DNA of 64,000 nucleotides from the NCBI GenBank assembly GCA_963849365.1, contig CAWKHA010000003.1, forward strand, positions 310,001 to 374,000, written 5' to 3'. Numbering within the stretch: the first letter of the stretch is position 1; every line of letters begins with the position of its first letter. The notes under the pieces were generated by a model, which saw nothing but the letters and a program-made list of their open reading frames with translations, did not search any database and was not told the origin of the DNA. A program made the translations under genes and the position numbers. The stretch comes from CAVQCJ01 sp963849365. GTDB lineage: Bacteria; Actinomycetota; Actinomycetes; Prado026. Below, one piece after another: positions 33,788 through 42,583 of this stretch.

Positions 33788-35493
33788 CCGTCGTCGGTGA
33801 CCGCCCCGTCGCGCTGGAGGGCCCTGCCCCGGTCCCGACCCGGCAGCCGCGGGGCAAGCTCGTGGTCAGCTGGCTCACGTCGACGGACCACAAGGTCATC
33901 GGCTACATGTACATCCTGGCGTCGTTCGTCTTCTTCCTCTTCGGCGGCGTGATGGCCCTGCTGATGCGTGCCGAGCTCGCCAGGCCGGGCCTGCAGTTCC
34001 TCTCGAACGAGCAGTACAACCAGCTGTTCACCATGCACGGCACGATCATGCTGCTGATGTTCGCGACGCCGCTGTTCATCGGCTTCGGCAACGCGATCAT
34101 GCCGCTGCAGATCGGGTCGCCGGACGTGGCCTTCCCCCGGCTGAACATGCTCAGCTTCTACCTGTTCCTGTTCGGCAGCCTGACCGTGGTGGCCGGGTTC
34201 CTGACCCCGAACGGCGCGGCCGACTTCGGCTGGTTCGCCTACGCGCCGCTGAACGACGTCGTCCACTCGCCCGGCGCCGGCGCGGACATGTGGATCGTCG
34301 GGCTGGCCCTGTCCGGCCTCGGCACGATCCTCGGCGGCGTCAACTTCATCACGACCGTCCTGACCATGCGGGCGCCCGGGATGACGATGTTCCGGATGCC
34401 GATCTTCACCTGGAACATCTTCGCCACGTCCGTGCTGGTGCTGCTGGCCTTCCCGGTGCTGGCCGCGGCGCTGCTGACCCTCGAGGTCGACCGGGCCTTC
34501 GGCGCGCACGTGTTCGACGCCGCCAACGGCGGCCCGATCATGTGGCAGCACCTGTTCTGGTTCTTCGGGCATCCCGAGGTGTACATCATCGCGCTGCCGT
34601 TCTTCGGCATCGTGTCCGAGATCATCCCGGTGTTCAGCCGCAAGCCGATCTTCGGCTACAAGGGCCTGGTCTTCGCGACCCTGGCGATCGCCGCGCTCTC
34701 GATCGCGGTCTGGGCGCACCACATGTACGTGACCGGCTCGGTGCTGCTGCCGTTCTTCGCGTTCATGACGATGCTCATCGCCGTACCCACCGGCGTGAAG
34801 TTCTTCAACTGGATCGGCACGATGTGGCGAGGGTCGGTGTCCCTGGACACACCCATGCTCTGGACCATCGGGTTCCTGGTCACGTTCCTGTTCGGCGGCC
34901 TGACCGGGATCATCCTCTCGTCGCCGCCGCTGGACTTCCCGGTGTCGGACAGCTACTTCGTCGTGGCGCACTTCCACTACGTGGTCTTCGGCACCGTGGT
35001 GTTCGCGATGTTCGCCGGCTTCTACTTCTGGTGGCCGAAGTGGACCGGCAAGATGCTCGACGAGCGGCTGGGCAAGCTGCACTTCTGGCTGCTGTTCGTG
35101 GGCTTCCACACCACGTTCATGATCCAGCACTGGCTCGGGGTCGAGGGTATGGCGCGCCGCTACGCGGACTACCTCGCCTCGGACGGCTTCACGACCTTCA
35201 ACATGATCTCGACCATCGGCGCGTTCATCCTGGGCGCCTCGACGCTGCCGTTCCTGTGGAACGTCTACAAGACCGCCAAGCACGCTCCGCGGGTCGAGGC
35301 CGACGACCCCTGGGGCTGGGGTCGCTCGATGGAGTGGGCGACCACCTGCCCGCCGCCGCGGCACAACTTCGTGTCGCTGCCGCGGATCCGCTCGGAGTCG
35401 CCGGCGTTCGACCTGCACCACCCCGAGCTCGCCCCCAACCCGGCGCCACGGCCGGTGATCCCCGCCGGCGCGTCCGGGGGTGACCACCTGTGA
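33784..35493 (+). CDS. ctaD: Cytochrome c oxidase subunit I (aa3)
   Basis: 569 residues, twelve-helix heme-copper oxidase. Ligands and channels visible: FTMHGTIMLL (heme a His), WFFGHPEVYIIALPFFG (CuB His and the cross-linked Tyr), WAHHMYVTG (CuB His pair), VAHFHYVVFG (heme a3 and a His). Reduces oxygen to water and pumps protons. Operon ctaC-ctaD-ctaF-ldt, each junction a 4-nt overlap. Confidence 0.98.
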   Translation: MTVVGDRPVALEGPAPVPTRQPRGKLVVSWLTSTDHKVIGYMYILASFVFFLFGGVMALLMRAELARPGLQFLSNEQYNQLFTMHGTIMLLMFATPLFIGFGNAIMPLQIGSPDVAFPRLNMLSFYLFLFGSLTVVAGFLTPNGAADFGWFAYAPLNDVVHSPGAGADMWIVGLALSGLGTILGGVNFITTVLTMRAPGMTMFRMPIFTWNIFATSVLVLLAFPVLAAALLTLEVDRAFGAHVFDAANGGPIMWQHLFWFFGHPEVYIIALPFFGIVSEIIPVFSRKPIFGYKGLVFATLAIAALSIAVWAHHMYVTGSVLLPFFAFMTMLIAVPTGVKFFNWIGTMWRGSVSLDTPMLWTIGFLVTFLFGGLTGIILSSPPLDFPVSDSYFVVAHFHYVVFGTVVFAMFAGFYFWWPKWTGKMLDERLGKLHFWLLFVGFHTTFMIQHWLGVEGMARRYADYLASDGFTTFNMISTIGAFILGASTLPFLWNVYKTAKHAPRVEADDPWGWGRSMEWATTCPPPRHNFVSLPRIRSESPAFDLHHPELAPNPAPRPVIPAGASGGDHL

Positions 35494-35888
35494 AGGTCGA
35501 GGGGCGGATCTTCGCCGCGCTCGCGGTCTTCTTCGTCGTCGTCGCCGCTGCCTACGGCGTGCTGTCCCGGGAGGTCATCGGGACCACCGCGCTGATCCTC
35601 AGCGGTGCGCTGGCGCTGGCCATCGGCTTCTACAGCCTCCGGCTGGCGGCCCGGCTCGGACCGCGCCCCGAGGACCGTCCCGACGCCGACATCAGCGAGG
35701 GCGCGGGGGAGTACGGCTTCTACAGCCCGCACAGCTGGTGGCCGCTGCCGACGGCTGCGTCGGCCGCAACGATGATGCTGGGCTTCGCGTTCGGCTGGTG
35801 GCTGACGGTGCTCGGCGCCTTCCTGCTGCTCAGCTGCGCGGTCGGCTTCGTCTTCGAGTACTACCGCGGGTACCACGCGGAGGGTTGA
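35490..35888 (+). CDS. ctaF: Cytochrome c oxidase subunit IV, actinobacterial
   Basis: 132 residues with four hydrophobic segments (IFAALAVFFVVVAAAYGVL, TTALILSGALALAIGFYSL, and two near the end), plus the conserved GEYGFYSPHSWWPLPTA between them. This is the small CtaF subunit specific to actinobacterial aa3 oxidases. GTG start overlaps ctaD; stop overlaps the TTG of the L,D-transpeptidase. Confidence 0.95.
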   Translation: MKVEGRIFAALAVFFVVVAAAYGVLSREVIGTTALILSGALALAIGFYSLRLAARLGPRPEDRPDADISEGAGEYGFYSPHSWWPLPTAASAATMMLGFAFGWWLTVLGAFLLLSCAVGFVFEYYRGYHAEG

Positions 35889-37060
35889 CCATCCCCACCC
35901 TTGCTCGGTCGCTGTCGCTGGTGCTGCTGGCCGCCCTCGTCGCCGGCTGCTCGGGAGGCGGCGTGACGCCCGGTCCCGGCAACCCGTCCGGCTCGGCGGT
36001 GGTCGTGGGATTCGCGCCGAGCGGCGGCTCCAAGGGGGTCAAGCCCGACGCGGTCGTCCAGGTCACCGCGTCCTCCGGCCGGCTGACGGCGGTCGACGTG
36101 CGGCCGCAGGGCGGCGGGGCGGCCGTGCCCGGTGTGCTCAGCCCGGACGGCAGCCTGTGGACGGCCAACGGCGACGCGACGCTCGCGCTCGCCACGGAGT
36201 ACGTCATCCAGGTGCACGCGGTGGACACCAGCGGACGCGGGCGCTCGCTGCGGTCCGACTTCTCCACGGTGCGTCCCACGGCGGTCCTCAACACCGTGAT
36301 CACGCCCGGGGACGGCGCGCTCGTCGGCGTCGGCATGCCGCTCATGGTCAAGTTCACCCAGAAGGTGACCAACCGAGCGGCCGTGGAGCGCGCGCTGTCG
36401 GTGACCATGTCGAAGCCGGTCGAAGGGGCCTGGCGCTGGTTCAGCAGCAAGGAGATCCACTTCCGCCCGAAGACCTTCTGGCCGGCCGGCGAGCACGTGT
36501 CGGTCACGTTCCGCCTGGCCGGGGTCGACGCCGGCGCCGGGGTGTGGGGCGACCACGACCGGACGTTCGGCTTCGACGTGACCCCCAGCGCCCTGGTGAG
36601 CACCGTCGACATCACCGCACACACGATGACGGTCACCAAGGACGGCAAGGTGCAGCGCGTCATCCCGGTCACGACCGGCAAGGAGGGGTACCTGACCCGC
36701 GGCGGCACCAAGGTCATCATCACCAAGGAGCGGACCCGGTTGATGGACTCCACCACCGTGGACATCCCGCCCGACAGCCCGGACGCCTACCACCTCACGG
36801 TCGAGTACGCCCTGCGGCTGACCTGGTCCGGCGAGTTCGTGCACGCGGCGCCCTGGTCGGTCGCGCACCAGGGGCACGAGAACGTCAGTCACGGATGCAC
36901 CGGGATGAGCACGGCCAACGCGACCTGGTTCTACTCGATCTCGCACATCGGCGACGTCGTCCGGTACACCCACTCCACCCGGCAGCTGGAACCGGGTAAC
37001 GGCTACACCGACTGGAACGTGTCCTGGGCGTCCTGGACGGCCGGTAGCGCGCTGAGCTGA
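35885..37060 (+). CDS. L,D-transpeptidase lipoprotein with Ig-like domains
   Basis: 391 residues. Signal peptide with lipobox LLAALVAGC. Two Ig-like modules (about 45-240, with PSGSAVVVGFAPSGGSKGVK and PGDGALVGVGMPLMVKFTQ) support the YkuD catalytic domain (STVDITAHTMTVTKDGKVQR onward), which has the catalytic SHGCTGMSTANATWFY. This is the LdtMt2 layout: a lipid-anchored enzyme that forms 3-3 cross-links in peptidoglycan. The TTG start sits in a 4-nt overlap with ctaF; GGAGGG is directly adjacent, so the exact start is not certain. Coupling of a cell-wall enzyme to the terminal oxidase operon is unusual. Confidence 0.88.
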   Translation: MTIPTLARSLSLVLLAALVAGCSGGGVTPGPGNPSGSAVVVGFAPSGGSKGVKPDAVVQVTASSGRLTAVDVRPQGGGAAVPGVLSPDGSLWTANGDATLALATEYVIQVHAVDTSGRGRSLRSDFSTVRPTAVLNTVITPGDGALVGVGMPLMVKFTQKVTNRAAVERALSVTMSKPVEGAWRWFSSKEIHFRPKTFWPAGEHVSVTFRLAGVDAGAGVWGDHDRTFGFDVTPSALVSTVDITAHTMTVTKDGKVQRVIPVTTGKEGYLTRGGTKVIITKERTRLMDSTTVDIPPDSPDAYHLTVEYALRLTWSGEFVHAAPWSVAHQGHENVSHGCTGMSTANATWFYSISHIGDVVRYTHSTRQLEPGNGYTDWNVSWASWTAGSALS

Positions 37061-37078
37061 CCCGCACCCTGGAGGCTA

Positions 37079-37111
37079 TTGACATTAGCTAAATGGCTAT
37101 GCAAGATAGCC
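37079..37111 (+). promoter_or_regulatory. Sigma-70-type promoter with overlapping palindromic operator
   Basis: TTGACA (37079-37084), 17 nt, CAAGAT (37102-37107), then 6 nt to the ATG at 37114: a near-consensus promoter giving a leaderless mRNA. Overlapping it are TTAGCTAA (37085-37092, perfect palindrome) and GGCTAT-GCAAG-ATAGCC (37095-37111, perfect inverted repeat), with a third GGCTAT at 37075. This is a fitting operator for the TetR protein encoded in the same operon. The stretch is also AT-rich against its surroundings. Confidence 0.72.
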
Positions 37112-37113
37112 CC

Positions 37114-37947
37114 ATGACGACGACACGTGACACCCACCAGCAGGCACCGCTTCGGCTCGACCGCGGCCAGGGCAGCATCGCGTACGAATCGGCGGGCAGT
37201 GGCCCGCTGGTCGTGCTCGTCCCAGGCATGGGCGACCTGCGGTCGACCTACCGTTTCCTCGCGCCCGCCCTCGTCGAGCACGGCTACCGCGTCGTGGTGA
37301 CCGACCTGCGCGGCCACGGCGACAGCGACGCGACGTTCGGCTCGTACGGAGACGTCGACACCGCGGGGGACATCCTCGCCCTGGTCGACCGTCTCGGCGG
37401 ACCAGCCATCGTCGTCGGCAACTCGATGGGTGCCGGCGCCGCGGTTGTCGCGGCGGCCGAGCGGCCCGAGCTGATCCGCGGGCTGGTCCTGGTCGGCCCG
37501 TTCGTCCGTGACGGCCGGACCAGCCGGCTGAAGCGGCTGGCGTTCCGGGTGGCGATGGCGCGGTGGTGGGCCGCCGGCGTGTGGCTGGCCTACCTGCCCA
37601 AGCTGTTCGCCGGTCGGCGTCCGGCCGACCTCGACGAGCACCTCGACGCGGTGCGGGCGAGCCTGCGCCGGCCGGGGAAGACGCGGGCCTTCTCGGCCAC
37701 GACGCGCACGACACACGCGCCGGCCGAGGCACGGCTGGACCAGGTCGGCGCGCCCGCGCTGGTCGTGATGGGGGAGCAGGACCCGGACTTCCCCGACCCC
37801 GTCGCCGAGGCAGAGTGGATCGGCCGGAGGCTGCACGCAACGGTCGTGCTGGTTCCGGAGGCGGGGCACTACCCGCAGGCTCAGCGCCCCGACGTCGTCG
37901 TCCCAGCCGTGGCGGCGTTCCTGGACCGGATGACCGGCCGTGCCTAG
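37114..37947 (+). CDS. Alpha/beta-hydrolase
   Basis: 277 residues from ATG 37114; an upstream in-frame ATG at 37093 lies inside the promoter and is less likely. The fold motifs are LVVLVPGMGDLRSTYRFL (oxyanion region), VTDLRGHGDSD, the nucleophile elbow IVVGNSMGAGAAV with Ser, VMGEQDPDFPD (acid) and PEAGHYPQAQRP (His). It resembles the haloperoxidase/esterase group; substrate unknown. Overlaps the tetR gene by 8 nt and is presumably repressed by it. Confidence 0.9.
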   Translation: MTTTRDTHQQAPLRLDRGQGSIAYESAGSGPLVVLVPGMGDLRSTYRFLAPALVEHGYRVVVTDLRGHGDSDATFGSYGDVDTAGDILALVDRLGGPAIVVGNSMGAGAAVVAAAERPELIRGLVLVGPFVRDGRTSRLKRLAFRVAMARWWAAGVWLAYLPKLFAGRRPADLDEHLDAVRASLRRPGKTRAFSATTRTTHAPAEARLDQVGAPALVVMGEQDPDFPDPVAEAEWIGRRLHATVVLVPEAGHYPQAQRPDVVVPAVAAFLDRMTGRA

Positions 37948-38524
37948 GGCCGGGCTCAACCGCGACCGCGTGCTCGACGAGGCCGAGCGGGTCGCGGACG
38001 AGGTCGGCCTCGGCAACCTCACGCTGGCGGCGGTCGCCGAGCGGCTCCAGGTCCGCCAGCCGTCCCTCTACAAGCACATCGACGGGCTGGACGCCCTGCA
38101 CCGCGGGCTGGCGGTCCGGGCCAAGTCCGAGCTGGCCCAGGTCGTCGGCCGGGCCACCGTGGGGCGGTCCGGCGCGGATGCCGTGCGCGCGCTGGCCGGC
38201 GCCTACCGCGGTTGGGCGGCCGAGCATCCCGGGCGGTACGCCGCGACGCTGCGCGCGCCGGCGCCCGGGGACGGCGACGACGAGGCGGCGAGCGCTGCCG
38301 TGGTCGTGCTGGTGGGCGACATCCTCGCCGCGTACGGCCTGAGCGGCGACGACGCGATCGACGCGACCCGGGCCCTGCGCTCCGCGCTGCACGGGTTCGT
38401 GGCGCTGGAGGCGCTGGGCGGGTTCGGGCTCCCGGTGTCCGTGGACCGCAGCTTCGACCGGCTCGTGACCGCCCTGGTCGCCGCCCTCGAGCGATGGTCC
38501 GAGCCGGAAGCCCGCTCGTCGTGA
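37940..38524 (+). CDS. TetR/AcrR-family transcriptional regulator
   Basis: 194 residues from GTG 37940. N-terminal helix-turn-helix domain (DRVLDEAERVADEVGLGNLT, then VRQPSLYKHIDGLDALHRGL) and a C-terminal ligand domain of the WHG type (LHGFVALEALGGFGLPVSVDRSFDRLV). Likely an autoregulator of its own operon through the palindromes at 37085-37111; the inducer may be a hydrolase substrate. Overlaps both neighbours. Confidence 0.93.
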   Translation: MPRAGLNRDRVLDEAERVADEVGLGNLTLAAVAERLQVRQPSLYKHIDGLDALHRGLAVRAKSELAQVVGRATVGRSGADAVRALAGAYRGWAAEHPGRYAATLRAPAPGDGDDEAASAAVVVLVGDILAAYGLSGDDAIDATRALRSALHGFVALEALGGFGLPVSVDRSFDRLVTALVAALERWSEPEARSS

Positions 38525-38934
38525 GCGGGACGGTGCAGGCGGCTCCGCTGCGCTGGCTGCGGGTGGAGGGGCTGGCGCTGCTGACCGCGGCAGTCGTGGG
38601 GTACGCCGCGACGGGGCGGTCCTGGTGGCTGCTGCCGTTGACCATCCTGCTGCCCGACGTGCTCGCGCTCGGGTACCTGGCCGGGCCGCGCGTCGGGGCG
38701 CAGCTGTACAACGTCGCCCATGCGACGCCGGTCCCGGCCGCGCTGCTGGGCCTGGCGGTGTGGCGCGACCAGCCGCTGCTCGCCGCGCTGGCCCTGGTCT
38801 GGCTGGCCCACATCGGCATGGACCGTGCCGTGGGCTACGGCCTCAAGTACGGCGACGACTTCCGGCACACCCACCTGGGGTGGATCGGGCCGCGTGAGCG
38901 CCGGGCTGCGCGTCCGGACCGGACGCGCAGCTGA
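38521..38934 (+). CDS. DUF4260 membrane protein
   Basis: 137 residues with about four hydrophobic helices. The family blocks LRWLRVEGLALLTAAVVGYA, LPDVLALGYLAGPRVGAQLYNVAHA and LAHIGMDRAVGYGLKYGDDFRHTHLG are all present. Function unknown; the His/Asp-rich end might bind a metal. Starts with GTG in a 4-nt overlap with tetR, so it belongs to the hydrolase operon. Confidence 0.9.
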   Translation: MSGTVQAAPLRWLRVEGLALLTAAVVGYAATGRSWWLLPLTILLPDVLALGYLAGPRVGAQLYNVAHATPVPAALLGLAVWRDQPLLAALALVWLAHIGMDRAVGYGLKYGDDFRHTHLGWIGPRERRAARPDRTRS

Positions 38935-38943
38935 CGACTGCGG

Positions 38944-40683
38944 TCAGTGGTGCGCCGGATCCTCACCACTCGTGGCCTCGCCACTGGCGAGCTGGCGGGC
39001 GTACCCGTCGTTGAGCTCCTGCGCGTGGTGCGCCCCGTGCTCGAGCTCCTCGGGCGTGGGCCTGTCGACCTGCTCACCGAAGTACGACCGGGACAGGCGG
39101 GCCCGGAACCGGTGCAGCCGGTTCACCCGGGGGTCCACGCCGTTCTCGTCCGGCTCGGTGTCCAGGGCCAGCGGCCGGTACCGCACACCCGCCAGCAGCA
39201 CGGCCCGCTCCTCTTGGGAGACCGGTGCGTGCACCTCGATGTACTCTCCCGACGGCATCCGCATGATCGTGCCGGTCTCGTAGCCGTGCAGCAGCTTGTC
39301 GCGGTCCCGTCGTTGCAGCCCCAGGCAGAACCGGCGGGTGATGACGTAGACGATCGGGGGCACCACGAACAGCCCGACGCGCAACGTCCAGGTGATCTGG
39401 TTGATCGACAGGGAGAAGTGGGTGGCGATGATGTCGTTCCCGCCGCCGATCCAGAGCATCCCGTAGAACGCGATGGCGGTCGTGCCCAGCGCCGTGCGCG
39501 TCGGGACGTTCCGGGGACGGTCCAGCACGTTGTGGTCGCGCTTGTCCCCGGTGACCCACTGCTCGATGAACGGGTACAGGCCCAAGGCGGTGAACAGGAT
39601 CCCCGGGATGATCACCGCCGGGATCAGCACGTTCAGGCTGAGCGTGTGGCCCCAGGCCGTGATCTCCCAGTTGGGCATCAGCCGCAGGGCACCGTCCAGC
39701 CACCCCATGTACCAGTCCGGCTGCGAGCCCGCGGTGATCTGTGTGGGTGTGTAGGGCCCGAACATCCAGACCGGGTTGATGGTGGCGATGGCCCCGAGCA
39801 GCACCGACAGGCCGAAGACGATGAAGAAGAAGCCGCCGGCCTTGGCCGTGTAGATCGGGAACAGCCGGTAGCCGACGACGTTGCGCTCGGTCCGTCCCAT
39901 CCCCGGGTACTGGGTGTGCTTCTGGTACCAGATCATCATCAGGTGCGCGGTGATCAGCGCCAGGATGATCCCGGGGACCAACAGCACGTGCACGATGTAC
40001 AGCCGTGGGATGAAGTCGTCGCCCGGGAACTCGCCGCCGAACGTGAACATCGCCAGATACGTCCCGACCACCGGGAGAGATTGGATGATCCCCTCCGTGA
40101 TCCGCAGCCCCGTGCCGGACAGCAGGTCGTCGGGCAGCGAGTAGCCGGCGAAGCCCTCGACGATGCCCAGCGTGAGCAGCACGACGCCGATCACCCAGTT
40201 GATCTCGCGCGGCTTGCGGAACGCGCCGGTGAAGAACACCCGGAACAGGTGGACGGTCATGGCCGCCAGGAACAGCAGCGCGGCCCAGTGGTGCACCTGC
40301 CGCATGAGCAGTCCGCCGCGGATGTCGAACGAGATGTCCAGCGTCGAGGCGTACGACTCGGACATGCGGATGCCGTTCAACGGCACGTACGAGCCGTGGT
40401 AGGCCACCTCGGTCATCGACGGCTTGAAGAACAACGAGAGCCAGACCCCGGTGAGCAGCAGCACGATGAAGCTGTACAGCGCGATCTCGCCCAGCATGAA
40501 CGACCAGTGGTCGGGGAAGATCTTGCTCAGGTTCTTCTTGAGGAACTTGGAGATGCTGACCCGGTCGTCGAGGTAGCCCGCCACCGAGCCGCCAGCCTTC
40601 ACCAGCGGGTTGTTCACGTCGACCGCACCGTCCGCGACATCCGCAGCCGCCGCCGTGGCGCTGTGCTTGCCGTGCTCGCTCAT
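38944..40683 (-). CDS. qcrB: Cytochrome bc1 (bcc) complex cytochrome b subunit
   Basis: 579 residues, longer than mitochondrial cytochrome b because of the actinobacterial C-terminal extension. Eight or nine helices; heme-binding His pairs in MRQVHHWAALLFLAAMTVHLFRVFF and IPRLYIVHVLLVPGIILALITAHLMMI; quinol-site PDWYMGWLDGALRLMPNW replaces the PEW motif. Oxidises menaquinol. ATG overlaps the qcrA stop by 4 nt. Last gene of ctaE-qcrC-qcrA-qcrB. Confidence 0.97.
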   Translation of the reverse strand: MSEHGKHSATAAAADVADGAVDVNNPLVKAGGSVAGYLDDRVSISKFLKKNLSKIFPDHWSFMLGEIALYSFIVLLLTGVWLSLFFKPSMTEVAYHGSYVPLNGIRMSESYASTLDISFDIRGGLLMRQVHHWAALLFLAAMTVHLFRVFFTGAFRKPREINWVIGVVLLTLGIVEGFAGYSLPDDLLSGTGLRITEGIIQSLPVVGTYLAMFTFGGEFPGDDFIPRLYIVHVLLVPGIILALITAHLMMIWYQKHTQYPGMGRTERNVVGYRLFPIYTAKAGGFFFIVFGLSVLLGAIATINPVWMFGPYTPTQITAGSQPDWYMGWLDGALRLMPNWEITAWGHTLSLNVLIPAVIIPGILFTALGLYPFIEQWVTGDKRDHNVLDRPRNVPTRTALGTTAIAFYGMLWIGGGNDIIATHFSLSINQITWTLRVGLFVVPPIVYVITRRFCLGLQRRDRDKLLHGYETGTIMRMPSGEYIEVHAPVSQEERAVLLAGVRYRPLALDTEPDENGVDPRVNRLHRFRARLSRSYFGEQVDRPTPEELEHGAHHAQELNDGYARQLASGEATSGEDPAHH

Positions 40684-41705
40684 CCGCGCTCCCAGAAGCT
40701 GGGGCCGATCGGCTGGGTGAAGTCTCCGCGTGCCACCAAGTATCCGTCCGCATCCACCGTGATCGCGAGCTGGGGCATGGAGCGCGCGGCCGGACCGAAC
40801 ACCACCTTCCCGGCATCGGCCAGGTCGAACGTGGACTGGTGGCACGGGCACAGCAGGTGGTGGGTCTTCTGCTCGTACAGAGCGGTGGGGCAGCCCACGT
40901 GCGTGCAGATCTTCGAGAAGCACAGGATGCCCTGGTAGTCCCAGTTCGCGCCCTGCTGAGCCCTGATCTCGTCCGGGCGCAGCCGCACCAGGACCACCGG
41001 AGCCTTGGCCCGCGCGTTCAGCGTGCCCTCGGCCTCCTCGACGTCCGCGAGCGTCTCGGGCACGCAGGACACCATGCCGCCGAACGGGATGTCCTCCGGC
41101 CGCAGCGGGTTCAGCGTCGGGTCGGTCACGATCCGGGTGTCCTTGCTCCACAGGGTGTGCCAAAGCTTCGTCTCCGGCATCGGTCCCAGGTCCTTGAGCA
41201 GCGGGACCGCGAACAGCGGGGTCGCAGCCAGGGCGCCGATCAGCGTGCGCCGGATCATCTTGTACTTCAGGAAGCCGCTGGACTGCGTGCCGGCGAGGAA
41301 GTCGTCGACAGCCACGTCGCGCTCGGCCGGCTCGCCGCCGAGGTGGTGCCGGTCCGAGACCTCCTCGACGTCCGGCATGAGCTTCTTGGCCCAGTGGATC
41401 GCCCCGGCGCCCACGCAGAACAGGCCGACGCCCATCGTCATGCCGAGCCAGAAGTTCGAGGCGCTGGTGCTCCCGATGAACGGGATCGTGACGATCTTGT
41501 CCTTGGGGATGTAGACGTACTCGAGCCAGAAGGCGAACGGCGTGAGCAGCCCGACGACGAACAGCAGCGAGACCTGGCGCTCGGCCCGGCGAGCGGCCCT
41601 CGGGTCGACGTCGGTCCGCCGCGGGTGGTGCTCGGGGAGCTGGTCGGCGGGGACGAGGTGCGCGTGCTCGGCCTCGACCTCGGTGCCCGGCGTGTGCTCG
41701 CTCAT
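40680..41705 (-). CDS. qcrA: Cytochrome bc1 (bcc) complex Rieske iron-sulfur subunit
   Basis: 341 residues with three membrane segments in the N-terminal half (actinobacterial type, for example VSLLFVVGLLTPFAFWLEYVYI), then the Rieske domain with CTHVGCPTAL and CPCHQSTFD as 2Fe-2S ligands. It passes electrons from menaquinol to QcrC. ATG at 41705 overlaps the qcrC stop. Confidence 0.97.
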   Translation of the reverse strand: MSEHTPGTEVEAEHAHLVPADQLPEHHPRRTDVDPRAARRAERQVSLLFVVGLLTPFAFWLEYVYIPKDKIVTIPFIGSTSASNFWLGMTMGVGLFCVGAGAIHWAKKLMPDVEEVSDRHHLGGEPAERDVAVDDFLAGTQSSGFLKYKMIRRTLIGALAATPLFAVPLLKDLGPMPETKLWHTLWSKDTRIVTDPTLNPLRPEDIPFGGMVSCVPETLADVEEAEGTLNARAKAPVVLVRLRPDEIRAQQGANWDYQGILCFSKICTHVGCPTALYEQKTHHLLCPCHQSTFDLADAGKVVFGPAARSMPQLAITVDADGYLVARGDFTQPIGPSFWERG

Positions 41706-42583
41706 GAGCTCTTGGCCCCGATCCAGACGGCGACGACGAGGACGGCGCCGAGCCCCACGGTCCACAGGAACAGGCCCTCGCTCACCGGGCCGACCCGGCC
41801 CAGGGCCATGCCGCCCGGGTTGGGTTCGGTCTTGAGCGCCTCGATGAACTTGATCAGCTGGCGCTTCTGGTCGGGCGTGATCGTGTTGTTGTTGAACACC
41901 GGCATGGACTCGGGCCCGGTGACCATCGCCTCCCACATCTGCTTGGGCGTGGCCTCCTTCAGCGGTGGCGCGTACTGGCCGCCGGTCAGCGCCCCGCCCG
42001 CGCCGGCGAAGTTGTGGCACTGGGCGCAGTTGGTCCGCCAGATCTCCCCGCCCGCCTGAAGGTTGGCGTCAGTCGTGTCCAGGTCCTCGGCGGACGGGAT
42101 CGGGGGGCCGGGAGCCAGCGACGCGACATAGGCGGCCAGCGCGTCGATCTCGTCCTGGGTGTAGACGACCTCCTTGCGCATCGACTGCACGCCCGGCGCG
42201 GACAGCGGCATGCGGCCGGTCCCCACCTGGAAGTCCACGGCGGCCGCTCCGACGCCGATCAGGCTCGGCCCGGTGAGCTGCGTGCTGGTGCCGGTGTTGA
42301 CCAGCCCGCCCTGCGCGTTGAGGCCGTGGCAGCTCGAGCACCCCTCGAGGAAGAGCTGGTGGCCCTTGGTGATCTGCTGCGGGTCGCCGTCCGAGCTGGC
42401 CGCCGTCGCGCTGCCGGCGGCGCTCATCATGGCGTAGAGGCCGCCGGTCAGGGACAGCCCGACGACGAGCAGGAGCAGCGTGGCGACAGGGTGCCGACGA
42501 CGGTCGGCGAGCCGGACGGCCGCCGGCTTGGCGTCATGGCTGGGTGAGGTCACAGGTCGCCCGTCCACCGGATGCTCGTTCAC
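41702..42583 (-). CDS. qcrC: Cytochrome bc1 (bcc) complex diheme cytochrome c subunit
   Basis: 293 residues from GTG 42583, which overlaps the ctaE stop by 4 nt; GTG 42553 is an alternative start. N-terminal anchor (VATLLLLVVGLSLTGGLYAMM), two c-type heme sites (LEGCSSCHGLNAQG and WRTNCAQCHNFAG), and a C-terminal anchor helix. The two hemes replace a soluble cytochrome c and connect directly to CtaC. Confidence 0.95.
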   Translation of the reverse strand: MNEHPVDGRPVTSPSHDAKPAAVRLADRRRHPVATLLLLVVGLSLTGGLYAMMSAAGSATAASSDGDPQQITKGHQLFLEGCSSCHGLNAQGGLVNTGTSTQLTGPSLIGVGAAAVDFQVGTGRMPLSAPGVQSMRKEVVYTQDEIDALAAYVASLAPGPPIPSAEDLDTTDANLQAGGEIWRTNCAQCHNFAGAGGALTGGQYAPPLKEATPKQMWEAMVTGPESMPVFNNNTITPDQKRQLIKFIEALKTEPNPGGMALGRVGPVSEGLFLWTVGLGAVLVVAVWIGAKSS

